NCBI GenBank assembly: GCA_037126765.1
Contig: JBBCBC010000002.1
Span: 43,156,889 to 43,220,888 of the forward strand
DNA: 64,000 nt
Source of the DNA: Stenogyne calaminthoides
Lineage: Eukaryota > Streptophyta > Magnoliopsida > Lamiales > Lamiaceae
Reading direction: 5' to 3'
Shown here: piece after piece, positions 1 through 11,468 of the stretch
Position numbering within the stretch: position 1 is the first letter of the stretch
Layout of the letters: every line of letters begins with the position of its first letter
Translations under genes and position numbers: made by a program
The notes under the pieces: model-generated
The model's database searches: none
What the model was told of the DNA's origin: nothing
Seen by the model: only the letters and a program-made list of their open reading frames with translations

Positions 1-299
1 CTCTTGGTCAAGACAGGCCAATCTGAGCCTTACACATCAACTTCTACCAATAGATTATCCGGATTTATCTAAGTTGTGAAACACGCACTCGTATACAAGG
101 AACTGTTAACGTGATCTTCTGTGATCTAGTATCACCACGTTAACTACAATGTAACGCTTGCTACGAACTGTTTGCAATAAATATATATAACATTCAATCA
201 TATTTAAAGCAACAATGATAAATAATTTATTTCAGTAAATAAGTGTTTAATACATAGGTTATACAAAGTAAAAGCATAATTTCACGTATAACCCCAACA
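1..299 (-). mobile_element. Copia family A 3' LTR, partial (cut by window start)
   Basis: The stretch ends in ACCCCAACA, directly followed by a polypurine-type tract (ATCTCCCACTTATACTC on the plus strand, purine-rich on the minus strand). That is the arrangement expected where the internal region of a minus-strand Copia element meets its 3' LTR. The same LTR (motifs CTCTTGGTCAAGAC, GAGCCTTACAC, ATTCAATCATATTTAAAGCA) recurs at 19016-20459, 24817-26614 and 58856-60701, and inverted from 1512. The left end lies outside the window. Confidence 0.8.
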
Positions 300-1511
300 A
301 TCTCCCACTTATACTCAAAGTCTGCTTTTAAGTATACCACAACATGTCTGATGTATAATCTGGTGACATCTAATTTCACCTACATCAACCTAATAACATT
401 TCTCTCACTTATACTCAAAGCAGATTGACAACACTCTTGACACTCATTCCTTCCACATGTCTCTCGAATGTTAAATTGAGGCAGACCCTTTGTGAATGGA
501 TCAGCTAGGTTGCCTTCCGACACGATCTTTGCCACATCTATATCTCCTCTCTTAACGATTTCTCGTATAAGATGGTATTTCCTTTCAATGTGTTTGTGGG
601 CCTTGTGGGCTCTCGGTTCCCTTGAATTTGCAACTACTCCGGCATTATCACAAAATATAGTGATTGTGCTGGGCAAATTCGGAACAAATCCAAGTCCACT
701 AGGAAGTTCTTGAGCCACACCGCTTCTTTCGCTGCTTCACAAGCAGCTACATATTCGGCTTCCATGGTAGAATCGGCGATGCATTTCTGCTTAAAGCTCC
801 TCCATATTCTGACTCCTCCCCGGACAAAACACACTACCCGAGGTAGATTTTCTCGGAATCTAGGTCCGATTGGAAATCTGAGTCCGCAGTATATAATCGA
901 AGTAAAACCGTCAAATCGATAAACCAAAGATTCTATCTCGAGTTCTTTTCAGATACTTCATAATGTTCTTAACAACAGTCCAATGTTGATTTCTGGGATA
1001 ACTTTGATATCTTGCTACCATGCCTACGGCGTAGCAGATATCCGGTCTCGTACACAACATTGCATACATGAGAGACTTCCCCCTCTGCCGGCGAGCATAA
1101 GGAATGCCTCTCATGTCATCTATCTCCCTTTGTGTCTTAGGGCACATGTCTTTCGATAGATGGATTCTGTGCCTTAAAGGTACAAAACCCTTCTTGGAAT
1201 CTTGCATGTTGAAACGCTTCAAAACGGTATCTATGTATGAAGCTTGAGATAAGCCGATCATTCTTTTCTTTCGATCTCGAGTGATCTTGATCCCAAGAAT
1301 ATGATCGGCTTCCCCTAAGTCCTTCATATCAAACCTGTTTTTTGATGATCATACCCTTACGTCGACAAAACCTTTACATCGTTTTCCGATGAGCAAAATA
1401 TCGTCTCACGATAGTACTAGGAATACCAAAGGCGGTTAATCACACTTTCTATAAACACAACTCTCGAAATCGTTTTGATCAAACCCATAAGATTTTATTA
1501 CATGATCAAAA
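300..1511 (-). pseudogene. Copia family A reverse transcriptase / RNase H remnant
   Basis: Minus-strand fragments read as the C-terminal part of a Ty1/Copia polyprotein. About 911-1327 covers the end of reverse transcriptase (MKDLGEADHILGIKI, then SLMYAMLCTRPDICYAVG). About 380-927 is RNase H: the AEYVAACEAAKEAVWLKNFL block, the FCDNAGVVANSREP block, and an ending like GNLADPFTKGL. The frame shifts near 915 and 640, and the YVDD box near 1395 is damaged. Upstream gag, protease and integrase are missing, because the sequence stops abruptly at an inverted LTR at 1512. It is a non-functional truncated copy; the domain identity is firm. Confidence 0.88.
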
Positions 1512-2330
1512 TGTTGGGATTATACTGGAAAATATGTTTTTACTTTGTATAATCAAAACTGAATTTCGGACTTATTTACTGAAATAAATTGTTTATCACT
1601 GATGCTTTAAATATCATCTAATGTTACATATATATTTCTTTGCATAACTGTTTCAATAAATAGTCGTGTTACATTGTAATTAATTTAGTGATACCGGATC
1701 ACATAAGATTAAATTAATGGTCCTTGTAACCAAAAAGTACACCATTCACGACCTAGATGGAAATGAACAATCCATCGTGAAAGGTTGAAGTGTAAGGCTC
1801 AGATTGGCTTGACTTGACCAAGAGATTACACTAGTGCATGGTCGATCGATGAATAGGAGACTCTAGGAAGACAAATTCTTAAGAACTGAACAAGGAAGAA
1901 TTAGACCTCAGTGGTTCGTTATTTCTTAATCTTCGTCCCTTAAATAGGATCACGTGTGGTTGATAACTATTGATTTGACTTATCACAGGTAGAGAATCAA
2001 CGAGATTCAATACTTTATATCTTGGGCAATATTATTGGTCACATGCGATTGCTAAGATTTAATACGGAGAATCGTGTGTAAATACAATTTGTTCGATTTA
2101 CCCCCCTTGGGAGGTTCATAAGATTTATCATACCAAATCTTGCAAGTGGAACTAGTTTCCAGTATGGATAATAATGTTGAACCGTTCCTTTACCAAGGAC
2201 AAAATATATTAATTAATGGAAAATTATTTCAGTGGCTTGAATTAATTAATGGGCTAGATAATTTTAAACACGGAAAATAATAACCGGGAGCCATATTAAC
2301 TGTAATATGGGTTACGATACGATAATTAGT
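1512..2330 (+). mobile_element. Inverted family A LTR fragment
   Basis: Begins TGTTGGGATTATAC and continues as the reverse complement of the family A LTRs elsewhere in the window, with shared blocks around 1740-1815, 2020-2240 and 2270-2300. Recognisable similarity ends near 2330. Sequence to about 2700 still looks LTR-like, with a TATAAATAG box near 2540. I could not find a matching CA terminus or a target duplication, so the right boundary is uncertain. Confidence 0.72.
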
Positions 2331-3640
2331 AATTAGTGATACATATAATTATACCACAGTTAAATACTAAGAACTATATTGACATTGACATTATATTTAT
2401 TATTTATACACTGGTATATAAGTTAATTAAAAGGAATCGGGACCAAAAAGCCGGTAAAAACCGACTCATTTGTCGTTGAATATGCAAGAGTCAAATAATA
2501 AGGTTTAGATTCGTGGTCTTCCATAAATAAAATTTGCCTTATAAATAGATTTTTATCTTCTTTACCAATTCATAGCATTTATTTTTAAGGTCAATAACTC
2601 GTGGAAATAGTTAAGATAAAGTCCGAAATCTAACGATTTTAATTATTAAAAGAATTTATTTGCGTTGATTCAAAAGGAATGCGCTTGGATTCTGGAATTT
2701 AGATAATAGTGTACCAGTGACTATCGAGTTACATGATAAAATTAAAATGGTAACTGACAATTAAGGAAAGAAATCAACAAATGCATGTTAATCATGATCT
2801 CATTATCACTAAGATAATTTGTCTGAGCATATTACATGTAGTATACACTATACAGTACTACTGAATATATATTAATTAATACTCATGCAAATTACATAAT
2901 TAGACATTCACTAGTCAAAAAAATGAATCATATCCAATTCCACTAAAGAGAAAATGTAGCCAACTCGCAATCATGAATCTCACGAATTATCCAAGTGTTT
3001 ATCTTCTTCGCTGAGTGCATAAATGGGAATCTGTCCATTCATAAGCCATGTTTGGATGCTGCACATATACATTTCTACGTTTCGTCGAACTTAAATATTT
3101 AATTCTATAGCAAATTAGTTCTTTTTTTTAATGTATATGTTCTTAGAACTCTATTTTTGTTGAATTACGTTTACTTTTCTTATAAATATTTTTCCTTTTC
3201 TTATTTAATGTTTACTGAGATTAAATTGAAATTACATGATTTTGACGAATAAACTGAAAGTAAAGTATAGACCTAATATTCATAATAAAAGTACAAATGT
3301 TATTTAACATATAATACTTATCTTAATATAATATTTCGAGACGATATCATTGAATATTTAATGATTCAATTTGAGTGAGTCTCATGTGCATCCGGGTGCA
3401 TACAAAACCTAACTTTAATGATTTATTACCACTGTATTAAAAGCTGAATTCCCATTTAAAACAGAATTTAATTCGTTATTTCCTTATTTTTCAACAGAAT
3501 GTCAAAATACTTAAATACAATGAGCTGAAAATTTGAAAATACTAGTCAGGATAAGAAAGAAATCACGAAGACACAAATTCGCAATCAAACAAGGCGTTAC
3601 AAAATTGATGAAATCTTTCCGTTTTTACAAAATTGGGTGG
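2331..3640. other. AT-rich intergenic region upstream of the dicarboxylate transporter
   Basis: No coding region is evident. Around 3373-3420 there is a short GTGCATCCGGGTGCATAC remnant of the dispersed foldback family (see 49855-50025). The promoter of the transporter gene must lie here or just upstream of 3730, but I cannot assign a convincing TATA box. Confidence 0.5.
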
Positions 3641-3733
3641 TGAATTTGTCTTTATCAATATCAATCGAAGCATGCATGCCTTCCTTCCGCATCACCGATC
3701 CAAATCTCCACACCCACTTTCCCCACTCCAGCA

Positions 3734-6700
3734 ATGCCCACTCCCCACGCCCCACATCACGCCTCCGAATCCCCCACCTCCGCCGTTCCCCCCGCCGCCC
3801 CCCGCCGCCGCTGGGGAGATTTCCCCAACTGGAACGGCGTCCGGCCGGTCCCCCTCGTAATCTGCGTCGTCCTCGGCGTAATTCTCCGATTCGCGGTCCC
3901 GAAACCCAACGAGGTCACGCATCAGGCGTGGTCGCTACTCGCGATTTTCATAGTCACCGTCGCGGGGCTAATTCTGAGCCCCCTGCCCGTCGGCGCGTGG
4001 GCGTTCGCGTGCCTGACGCTCGCCGTCGTCACCAGAGCCCTAGCATTCTCCGCCGCCGTCGCCGCCTTCACGAATGAGGTGATTTGGCTGATTGTGGTGT
4101 CGTTTTTCCTGTCGAAAGGGTTTGTGAAAACGGGGCTCGGAGATCGGGTCGCCATGTTTTTCGTTCGATTGCTGGGTAAGAGGACGCTGACTTTGTCGTA
4201 CGGCCTGGTTTTGGGGGAGCTCATTATCTCCCCCGGAATGCCGAGTTCCACGGCCAGAGCCGGTGGGATTTTTCTGCCCATTATTAAATCGTTGTCGCTC
4301 AGTGCAGAGAGTAAACCTAACCATCCGTCGTCTAGGAAGCTTGGAGCGTTTCTAATTCAATCCCAGAATCAGGTAATTATATTACTTCCTTGTTAGTACT
4401 CCATTATTTAATTTGATCTTCTTTTTGAGGAATTGTTTTAATTTTAAATTGATGATCTCAATTGCACTTCAACTCGCAGCTCAGTTGATATGGTTGTTTT
4501 GTGTCATTCAAAGTCTTTTGATAAATTTTACTCCAGTATTTTTGGATTAAAGTCTAGCATGCTCTGTTTGAAATGAGATTTTAGTATACACTTACTCGTT
4601 TAAGACTCTGATATGTTGAATTACTGTTCATTCTAAAAGTTTGAAGTGAAGTATAATAATTCAGTATCTTCAACAATTAGTCTCGGAACCTGGGGAGTGT
4701 TGTGAATGAGTATGTAATGAAAAAGCGAGAATTAATCTTGAATCCTGTTCAATATCCTGCAAATTTTCAGCTTTGTGCTCTGTTGTTTTATCTGCATTCA
4801 ACGTTGTAGAGAGTAGAGACCATATATTGAGGTTTTCATTGTATGGTATAAGGGGCATTAAAAAATGGTTGTTAAAAAAGTTACGACACTAATGCATCAT
4901 TTATTATTTTAAAGATTGCAAAAGGACTTTTTCCTCCTCATATTGAACTACAGTAAAGTGATATCATTTATTGAACTTCGATAACTCAATTTATGTCAGT
5001 AAATAGAATGTTCGATTCCTTGTGAAGGGAAACGTGATTGCTGAATGCTCATGGCTAGCTGTGAACTTCAGTTGAACTTAGAGAGATTAGTTTCAGTAGG
5101 TACAATTAGAGCTCTTGGAAACATGTTTTTAGGCTAATCAAATGAACAAATAACATTGCTTTCGAGATGATGGATTTTGGGTTGAAAATCTCTCGCTCGA
5201 ACATTGGGACCAATCTTTCTATTTATTGTTAGATCAACCTTTGCTACCAAAATCTCTACAGCCTGAACAATCATATACGCATTTTATCCACCATATATGT
5301 CCCTTGAATAACCTTTCATATTTTTGGTGGTTGTGTGGCAGAGTTGCAACAATACGAGCGCTTTATTTCTGACGGCAGCAGCTCAAAACCTGTTGTGCAT
5401 CAAATTAGCAGAAAGCCTTGGGGTCGAAGTTCCAAACCGATGGATCACTTGGCTTAAGGCATCTATCGTCCCTTCTCTCGTTGCTCTTGCAGCAACTCCG
5501 TATGTTTTGTATAAGATATATCCTCCTGAAATGAAGAACACCCCAGAAGCTCCCAAAATGGCCAAAGAGAAATTGGAACAGATGGGCCCCATCAAAAGGA
5601 ACGAGTGGATAATGATCGCAACGTTGCTTCTAACCGTTGCCTTATGGGTTGCAGGGTAACTAACTTGTGCTCACCTTCACCAAATCTATGTATAAGTGAA
5701 AACAACTAATACTCTTCAGTGAAATCCACTAATACTGACCAATTAATACCTTTTAGTAAAACAACTGATACTGTTGGTAAAAACAACTAATACAGACCAA
5801 CTTATATCTTTTAATAAAACAACTAGTACTATATAAAAATACACTTGACTTGGATGGTTCAACTGGTGCATAAAAGTATTTTACTTTTGTTATTTATACC
5901 TCAAATGCAAGACATTTTTCTTCTTTTTTTTTTTTTTTTTAATTAAAACGAGCTCTGTTCTGTATGTAGAGAAGCTATCAAAATGCCAAGCGTAGTTGCT
6001 GCAATGCTGGGTTTTACAATACTTCTACTGGCTGGAGTACTCGATTGGGATGATTGCTTAAGTGAGAAACAAGCATGGGATACTTTAGTTTGGTTCGGTG
6101 TCCTAATCGGGATGGCAACACAACTCACAACTCTTGGCATTATACCATGGATGTCTAAATGTGTGGCCAACTTTCTGAAATCTCTATCACTCAACTGGTT
6201 CGGTGCCTTTAGTCTTCTTCAGTTTGTTTATTTCTTCATCCATTATCTATTTGCTGGTCAAACAGCGCAAGTTGGAGCTCTATACTCTGCTTTTCTTGCC
6301 ATGCATTTGGCCGCTAAGGTCCCTGGTCTGTTAGCTGCCTTGGCTTTGGCTTATAATACCAATCTTTTTGGTGCCTTAACACATTATAGCAGTGGTCAAG
6401 CTGCTGTGTATTTTGGAGGTAAATAAATCTTTCTTCTAATTAGAAAATGTTATTATTATTATGGAAAATAGTTCTTTTAATCATGCAAGTTGCCCCTCTT
6501 TTAGTTTCAGTCATGTCAAATTTCACGAATTGAAAATAATCCTATAACTTTCAATTTTTCGACATTTTAGTCCGGCTGTAGAAGATGAAACATTCAATTG
6601 AACTATCAAACCCTGTCATGTTAGCATCAACCGTATATTTCACGTTATTACGCTATTTTCAATTTGTGAAAGTCGGTGGGAAAAAAAACTAATTGCCTTT

Positions 6701-6895
6701 ATTATTATGATGATGGTATGCATTTGAATTGACATGATCTTGTGTTGATGTTGATTCTAACATATACTTGCTTTTGCAGCTGGTTACGTAAATCTCCGTG
6801 ATGCGTTCAAGGTAGGTTTAGCAATGGCTGTATTTAACATTGTCGTATGGGGGTTAACTGGAGCTGCGTGGTGGAAAATTATCGGGCTTTATTGA
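3734..6895 (+). CDS. DIT1: Plastid-type dicarboxylate transporter (2-oxoglutarate/malate translocator, DASS/SLC13 family)
   Basis: Exons 3734-4372, 5342-5655, 5970-6418 and 6780-6895 join in frame at GT-AG introns and encode 505 residues. The family exchanges malate for 2-oxoglutarate (DiT1) or glutamate (DiT2) at the chloroplast inner envelope, in photorespiratory nitrogen cycling. Diagnostic blocks seen are LSPLPVGAWAF, EVIWLIVVSFF, ARAGGIFLPIIKSLSLSA, ALFLTAAAQNLLC, NEWIMIATLLL, LDWDDCLSEKQAWDTL, YFFIHYLFAGQT and NTNLFGALTHYSSGQAAVY, ending WWKIIGLY. The protein is mostly membrane helices. Exon 1 is much more GC-rich than its surroundings. The N-terminus before the first helix is only about 36 residues (Pro/Ala/His-rich, RRR at 24-26), short for a plastid transit peptide; an in-frame TGA lies near 3641. 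KSLSLSAESKPN resembles DiT1 more than DiT2, but several conserved positions differ (GELIISPGMPS, AGQTAQVGAL), so it may be a divergent paralog. The symbol is a best guess. Confidence 0.93.
5690..5840. repeat. AACTAATAC-type repeat in intron 2 of the transporter gene
   Basis: Within the second intron, variants of AAAACAACTAATAC / CACTAATAC / CAACTGATAC recur about six times. The core AACTAATACT is the reverse complement of the AGTATTAGTT core of the minisatellites at 10.8, 15.3-15.8, 16.5-17.6 and 39.1 kb. A T-tract (about 5925-5940) follows before the acceptor site. Confidence 0.6.
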
Positions 6896-7628
6896 GACCA
6901 AATGATTCGGGTTCGTACTCTTTACCACAAAATTTTAGGCTAGACTGCGTCTTGTATTAAATTTGTACTTGTGAATTTGCTCTCTCTAATTCAACTGCTC
7001 AAATATATACCAAAAGATTATTAACCCACATTTATTGAATAATATTTGACTAAACAATATTGGAACACGGGAGCTAGCTGGTTGTGTACATGAGGTGGTG
7101 GAAGCCTAACCAACTGCAATACTCCACAAATTTGGACACCAATTTTATTTTAATATCGTCACAGTTCATATGTATAAATAACTTTCGTAAAATAAATGTG
7201 TGTATTTGTTTGCACTTATATATGTATATGAATAATTGCATTTTTTGCTTGATATCTAACTGAAAATGTACAGGTATAAATTTTCTTCGCTACTAATTCG
7301 AAGTTTCATAGTTTTACGGTATATATACATGTTATATATTTCTCGTACACATTAAATTTGATTAATAACGTATCAATGTATTTTGAAAGTTTAGAATAGA
7401 ACATCCGAAGTAAAAGAAAATAAAAACCTTTTTGGCAAAGAAAATATATGTTCCATTTATTTATCGTTAAGATTTAAAAATACAAAAATGTTGTCAACTT
7501 GCTCAACATTATCTTTTCCCATGTAATTTTTCTGTCTTATTATTATCCAACACTATACAAAGTTCCATCGAAGTGTTAAAATTGAAAAAAAAAAGATGTA
7601 ACTTTTGTGTATTTGGCATCTATATACA
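6896..7628. other. 3' flank of the transporter gene, non-coding
   Basis: This includes the 3' UTR and AT-rich intergenic DNA. I see no other gene and no obvious repeat. Confidence 0.5.
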
Positions 7629-7830
7629 TATTGTGATGAGAAGGTCTTGTGTGAAATATTGCACACTAATGTTATGTGCAATACAACATAAATAAGACAA
7701 AAATGGTCAAAATTCGCAGGTCAACAGGGGCGGATCGGGTCGGGTTGGGCGCGGGCAGCATGCGGACAGTGTGCTTCAAGTTGGCGCGGGCGGATATGTA
7801 TTTATAGAATGATATATTTATCAAATATGT

Positions 7831-7890
7831 GTTGTAGCTTAGTGGTTTATGTTTGTTGTTAATCAATTTGGTCGCAGGTTTGATTCCTAC
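7831..7890 (+). repeat. tRNA-like (SINE head) segment
   Basis: Box A-like TAGCTTAGTGG at 7835-7845 and box B-like GGTTTGATTCC at 7877-7887 sit about 40 bases apart, as in tRNA genes and tRNA-derived SINEs. The segment does not fold into a full acceptor stem, so it is not a functional tRNA. Confidence 0.5.
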
Positions 7891-7959
7891 CGAACACATA
7901 ATTTATTTATTTTTTGATCAAATTTTTGTGTGTTACTACATCTATGTATAAGTGTTACT

Positions 7960-8345
7960 ACATTGTATCGTAACACATAAATATTCATAAGGTAACATGG
8001 GTCACAAGGTAACATATTATTGTTCATATGGTAACACATGAGTATTAACATAGTATTACGACGACATATGAACAATGTTACATATTACTAAAAAAACATG
8101 TGTTACTACATGAACAAAAAGTGTTACCCTATAAAGAAAAACGTGTTATTACATGAACAAAATCAGTACAAGCGTGAAAAGAAATCTCCAGTCCAAAATT
8201 ATAGATTTAAAGAACAACTTGATGTGTTACTACATGAACAAAAAGAGTGTTACCATATGATCAAAAGAGTGTTACTACATGAATAAAAACCAGTACAAAC
8301 GCAAAAAAAATCTTTAGTCCAAAATTACAGATTTACAGAAACAAC
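7960..8345. repeat. GTGTTACTACATGAACAAAA minisatellite and a longer partial duplication
   Basis: Variants of a roughly 20-bp unit (GTGTTACTACATGAACAAAA, TGTTACCATATGATCAAAA) recur at 8098, 8119, 8141, 8225, 8247 and 8268. Inverted versions occur to the left (about 7960-8040). Blocks at 8165-8215 and 8290-8340 (CAGTACAA, CAGTCCAAAATTATAGATTT and relatives) are duplicates, which suggests a higher-order unit near 125 bp. Confidence 0.65.
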
Positions 8346-9214
8346 GTGAAAAGAGTGCAGAATGATCTGAATTTCATCACACATTTTGTGTTGAGGGGTA
8401 ATCCAAACACCACACACATTCTCTCTTCTTCTCGCAGAATCCACATCAAAAATTCAAATTGAACAATCTGATTTCATCCAATTATCGGAGAGAAAAAGAA
8501 AAATAGGGCACGAACAAGGAAGAAGAAAGCCTGTGAGATCTGCCAGCAATCTGAAGAGAAAGAGGAAGAAGAATAAATCTGACCGCGATTTTGGCTATGT
8601 TGATTCCTGTTCGTGAGTCGCCTGACCTAGTTTTGCGTTCGGCGACATCCTGTGATTTGGTTCTTCTTTTTCGAACTGCGCTCATATAATTAGAATGGGT
8701 TGGGTCTGATGCGGATTCACAAAAGGCGGGTAACTATTTGGGCAGATTGGACGATAATGCTTGTATGCAATATTGCATATAAGTTTTTGCCTATTGTGAT
8801 TGCATCTTTAGAGATAAGATTGTTTTCTTTTAAAATAAATTAATGGAATTTAAACACACGAATAGACATTTCCTTTTCTATAAAGTTGGAACTCTCTCAA
8901 GTAAATGTAATCATGTGTCATTTTCCATCACAATCAACAAATTTAATAAAAGTCCCACTTTTTTCGTAATTTAAAATTTTGGCCCTCTGCATACAGTCCC
9001 TCCTCAATTTTATATACAGTAGTTTATTATTTTAATTCATATTTTTATAATTTCATCTTTTGATTAAATTAATTAATTTTAAAAAAATTTAAAAATTATG
9101 TAGAACAAATTTGGACTTTTTGTCAGTGAGCCCAAGTAAAACTCGACTGGCCACATCACTAATCCTGTTGAGTTGTGCTTGGCCGAATGGCCCAAATTAT
9201 CATTCTAATTCTAA

Positions 9215-9957
9215 GAGCATCCCAGACCACGCTACATTAGTGCAACCTTCGTGTTAGTATAGTGTAAAGTTCGCGCTGCATTTGAATTTGTCTCCAACAG
9301 TTGACGTTATATTTTACACTATATATATTATTTTAAATTTTTATTAAATTAAACTATATAATCTAAACTTAATTAATATATTATAAAATTCTAAACTTAA
9401 TTTTTTTAACTTAATAAATTTTATCTCTTATTATCAAATATAATTATTTTTTATTACATATTTATGTATATAAAAAAGACAAAATTTATAAAAATGGCAT
9501 TAAATTAAATTTCATGATAAAATACAATCATACATATTAAAAACATAACAATAACACTTCAAAGATAAAACAAATACACACAATACAAGAAATTGAATAA
9601 AAAACGATAACAATTATTTAGGCTTCCTGAGTTAGAATACTCCTCCCACAAATGTAATAATTTATCTAGAATTTTATTATTTAGTTTAAAATAATTTTAT
9701 ATTGAATAAATGTAACAAATAATAATTTTCACAAATAATAACAATGAAAAGGAAAAATAATAAAATGTAAATTGTATTAAAAATAAATGAAAACAAAAAA
9801 GAAAAGATGTAGTGTATATGATGAATAATACCCTCCACATATAGTGTTGAATTTTGCTCTACATTAATGTAGCACGAAATTGTAGCACATTATTGGAGTA
9901 TCATCTTGCGCTATATGTAGAGGTAGTGCAAGATGTAGTGCACTTTTGGGAATGCTC
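9215..9957. mobile_element. Tourist/PIF-Harbinger-like MITE
   Basis: The ends are GAGCATCCC on the left and GGGAATGCTC on the right (reverse complement GAGCATTCCC), flanked by TAA on both sides (9212-9214 and 9958-9960). Subterminal blocks are also inverted (left TGCAACCTTCGTG / TAGTGTAAAG; right TAGTGCAAGATGTAGTGCAC). The 743-bp interior is very AT-rich with no coding capacity. Confidence 0.72.
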
Positions 9958-9997
9958 TAACTCTAATGTTAAGAAAATCACAATCAATTATCTTGTA

Positions 9998-10196
9998 CTC
10001 CTCCGTCCATGATAAACGTCGATAATTTTTTTTTTTTCCACCACACAATAATGTCTTGACATTTTTAAAATGATAAAACACTTAAAACTTATACCCTCAC
10101 AATATTATTATAATTAATTTAAATAATATCAATAAGGTAAATTTTTTTAGTTTCTATATCCTAATAAGGGTGCACGTTATCCCGTGATAGAGGGAG
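9998..10196. mobile_element. Stowaway-type MITE
   Basis: A 199-bp element starts CTCCTCCGTCCATGATAAAC and ends with the near inverted copy ATCCCGTGATAGAGGGAG. It is flanked by TA on both sides (9996-9997, 10197-10198), as expected for Tc1/mariner-derived Stowaway elements. Confidence 0.82.
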
Positions 10197-10323
10197 TAAT
10201 TAACAATAAATTGTTAATTATGTAGAAAAGAAAAACACAATATATTGTTAATAATAAATTAAATTGAATCGAGGTCACCGTGAAAAGACTTGAAAGTTGC
10301 AGATGAAAAAAAATTATAAAGTT

Positions 10324-10412
10324 GTAATTACTGTTTTGCCCCTCCTTACACTTGGAAAAAACCTATAACATGATAATTACTGTTTTGCCCCTCCTTACTC
10401 TTGGAAAAATGA
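10324..10412. repeat. 49-bp tandem duplication
   Basis: TAATTACTGTTTTGCCCCTC with its downstream CTTGGAAAAA occurs at 10325 and again at 10374. It is a two-copy direct duplication just outside the left end of the large MULE. Confidence 0.8.
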
Positions 10413-10524
10413 CTTAATTAGTCGTGTGTGATTTAAAAATGAAGTTAGAACTCGTATTTTATCAAACCAATTAACCATCATTGTTATATCCACAAAAGGG
10501 ACTTGTGATGTGAACAAACCTGCG

Positions 10525-10622
10525 GTCGCATCTGACCTGCGACGAAACAAGAGCCGGTCGCGCCTGACATGCGACGGACCAAGTTGAGATCGCATGGTCC
10601 ATGCGACCAAGACCATGCGACG
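10525..10622. repeat. Palindrome array A (left end of composite MULE)
   Basis: Three imperfect 19-bp palindromes start at 10525, 10557 and 10588, spaced 31-32 bp: GTCGCATCTGACCTGCGAC, GTCGCGCCTGACATGCGAC and GATCGCATGGTCCATGCGAC-like. A half-unit ACCATGCGACGC follows at 10612, then a T-tract of over 20 bases. It is GC-rich in an AT-rich setting. Confidence 0.88.
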
Positions 10623-10794
10623 CTTTTTTTTTTTTTTTTTTTTTGAATTTTGATTTTGTTAGTTCATTAATTTCCAATACTGCAACCCAATACGATTGTT
10701 GCGAATTATGTATAGCCACCCCTCCATTTTCCCTTCATTTCCTGACATTCCAAATTTCGCAAAATAATTTTGAATAATTATTTTTTATTCACAA

Positions 10795-10985
10795 TATTAG
10801 TTCATTAATTGATTAGTATTTGTTAATTTATTGAAAAGTATTAGTTAGTTGGTTATAAAGTAATTATTTGTTATTCACAATATTAGTTCATCAATCGATA
10901 AGTATTGGTTAATATATTGAAAAGTATAAGTTCGTTGGTTATAAAGTATTAGTTCATTCATTGAAAAGTATTAGTTCCATTATCA
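10795..10985 (+). repeat. AAAGTATTAGTT minisatellite, block 1
   Basis: Variants of GAAAAGTATTAGTTNGTTGGTTATAAAG recur, with cores at about 10835, 10918, 10945 and 10967. The same sequence family appears inverted at 15330-15740. Confidence 0.75.
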
Positions 10986-11468
10986 ATTTAAACATGAAAA
11001 AAAAATCACATTATATGGAAAAAATATATACACATTACATAATTTCCATCCGAAAATAAATCACAACGACGTGCTGCTAGAAAAAAAGTCTAATAATTAT
11101 TAAAAAAAATTATAATATTGGGGTTTATTATTCTTTCTAGCCCAATAATTAGTCTCACGTCACAAGCATCCAAGTAAGTGTAATGTGCGGAATAAGCTTT
11201 ATCCTGTCTTGAAATTGTAAATGTATACCATTTACAAAAAGGGTCATGTGAAGCGTTCCCAATATCCAGATATAATAGTCTTTGGATGATGATCGTCACC
11301 GCATATATACAACTGAAATAACAGTTAAATTATTATTATTTTATTTTAAAAAAAATCAAAAAAAAAATAAACTTTAAAGTAACATTAATATAGTTTTTTC
11401 TTACCAATATCCAATGAGTGTTGTGCACGTTTCCCAAGACCAATTTGTTGGTCGGAAGACCTCGACGT

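Larger units (their letters stand above)
7638..8791. mobile_element. Non-autonomous Mutator-like element (possible Pack-MULE)
   Basis: An identical 9-bp duplication TATTGTGAT flanks the element (7629-7637 and 8792-8800), the typical MULE target-site length. The ends are degenerate inverted repeats: left CTTGTGTGAAATATTGCACA, and right, read in reverse complement, CTTATATGCAATATTGCATA. Inside are a GC-rich block (7725-7790), a tRNA-like stretch (7835-7887), a GTGTTACTACATGAACA minisatellite, and a gene-like segment (about 8380-8690) resembling a plant 5' UTR. No transposase is present, so it is non-autonomous. Confidence 0.72.

Noticed and set aside
3633..4077. Two other plus-strand open frames over transporter exon 1
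   Set aside because: They are alternative frames of a GC-rich exon; only the 3734 frame matches the transporter family and splices onwards.
10525..10622. Regularly spaced palindromes looking like a CRISPR array
   Set aside because: The host is a plant, the between-unit sequence is short (about 12 bp), no cas genes exist, and the same units occur at transposon ends.
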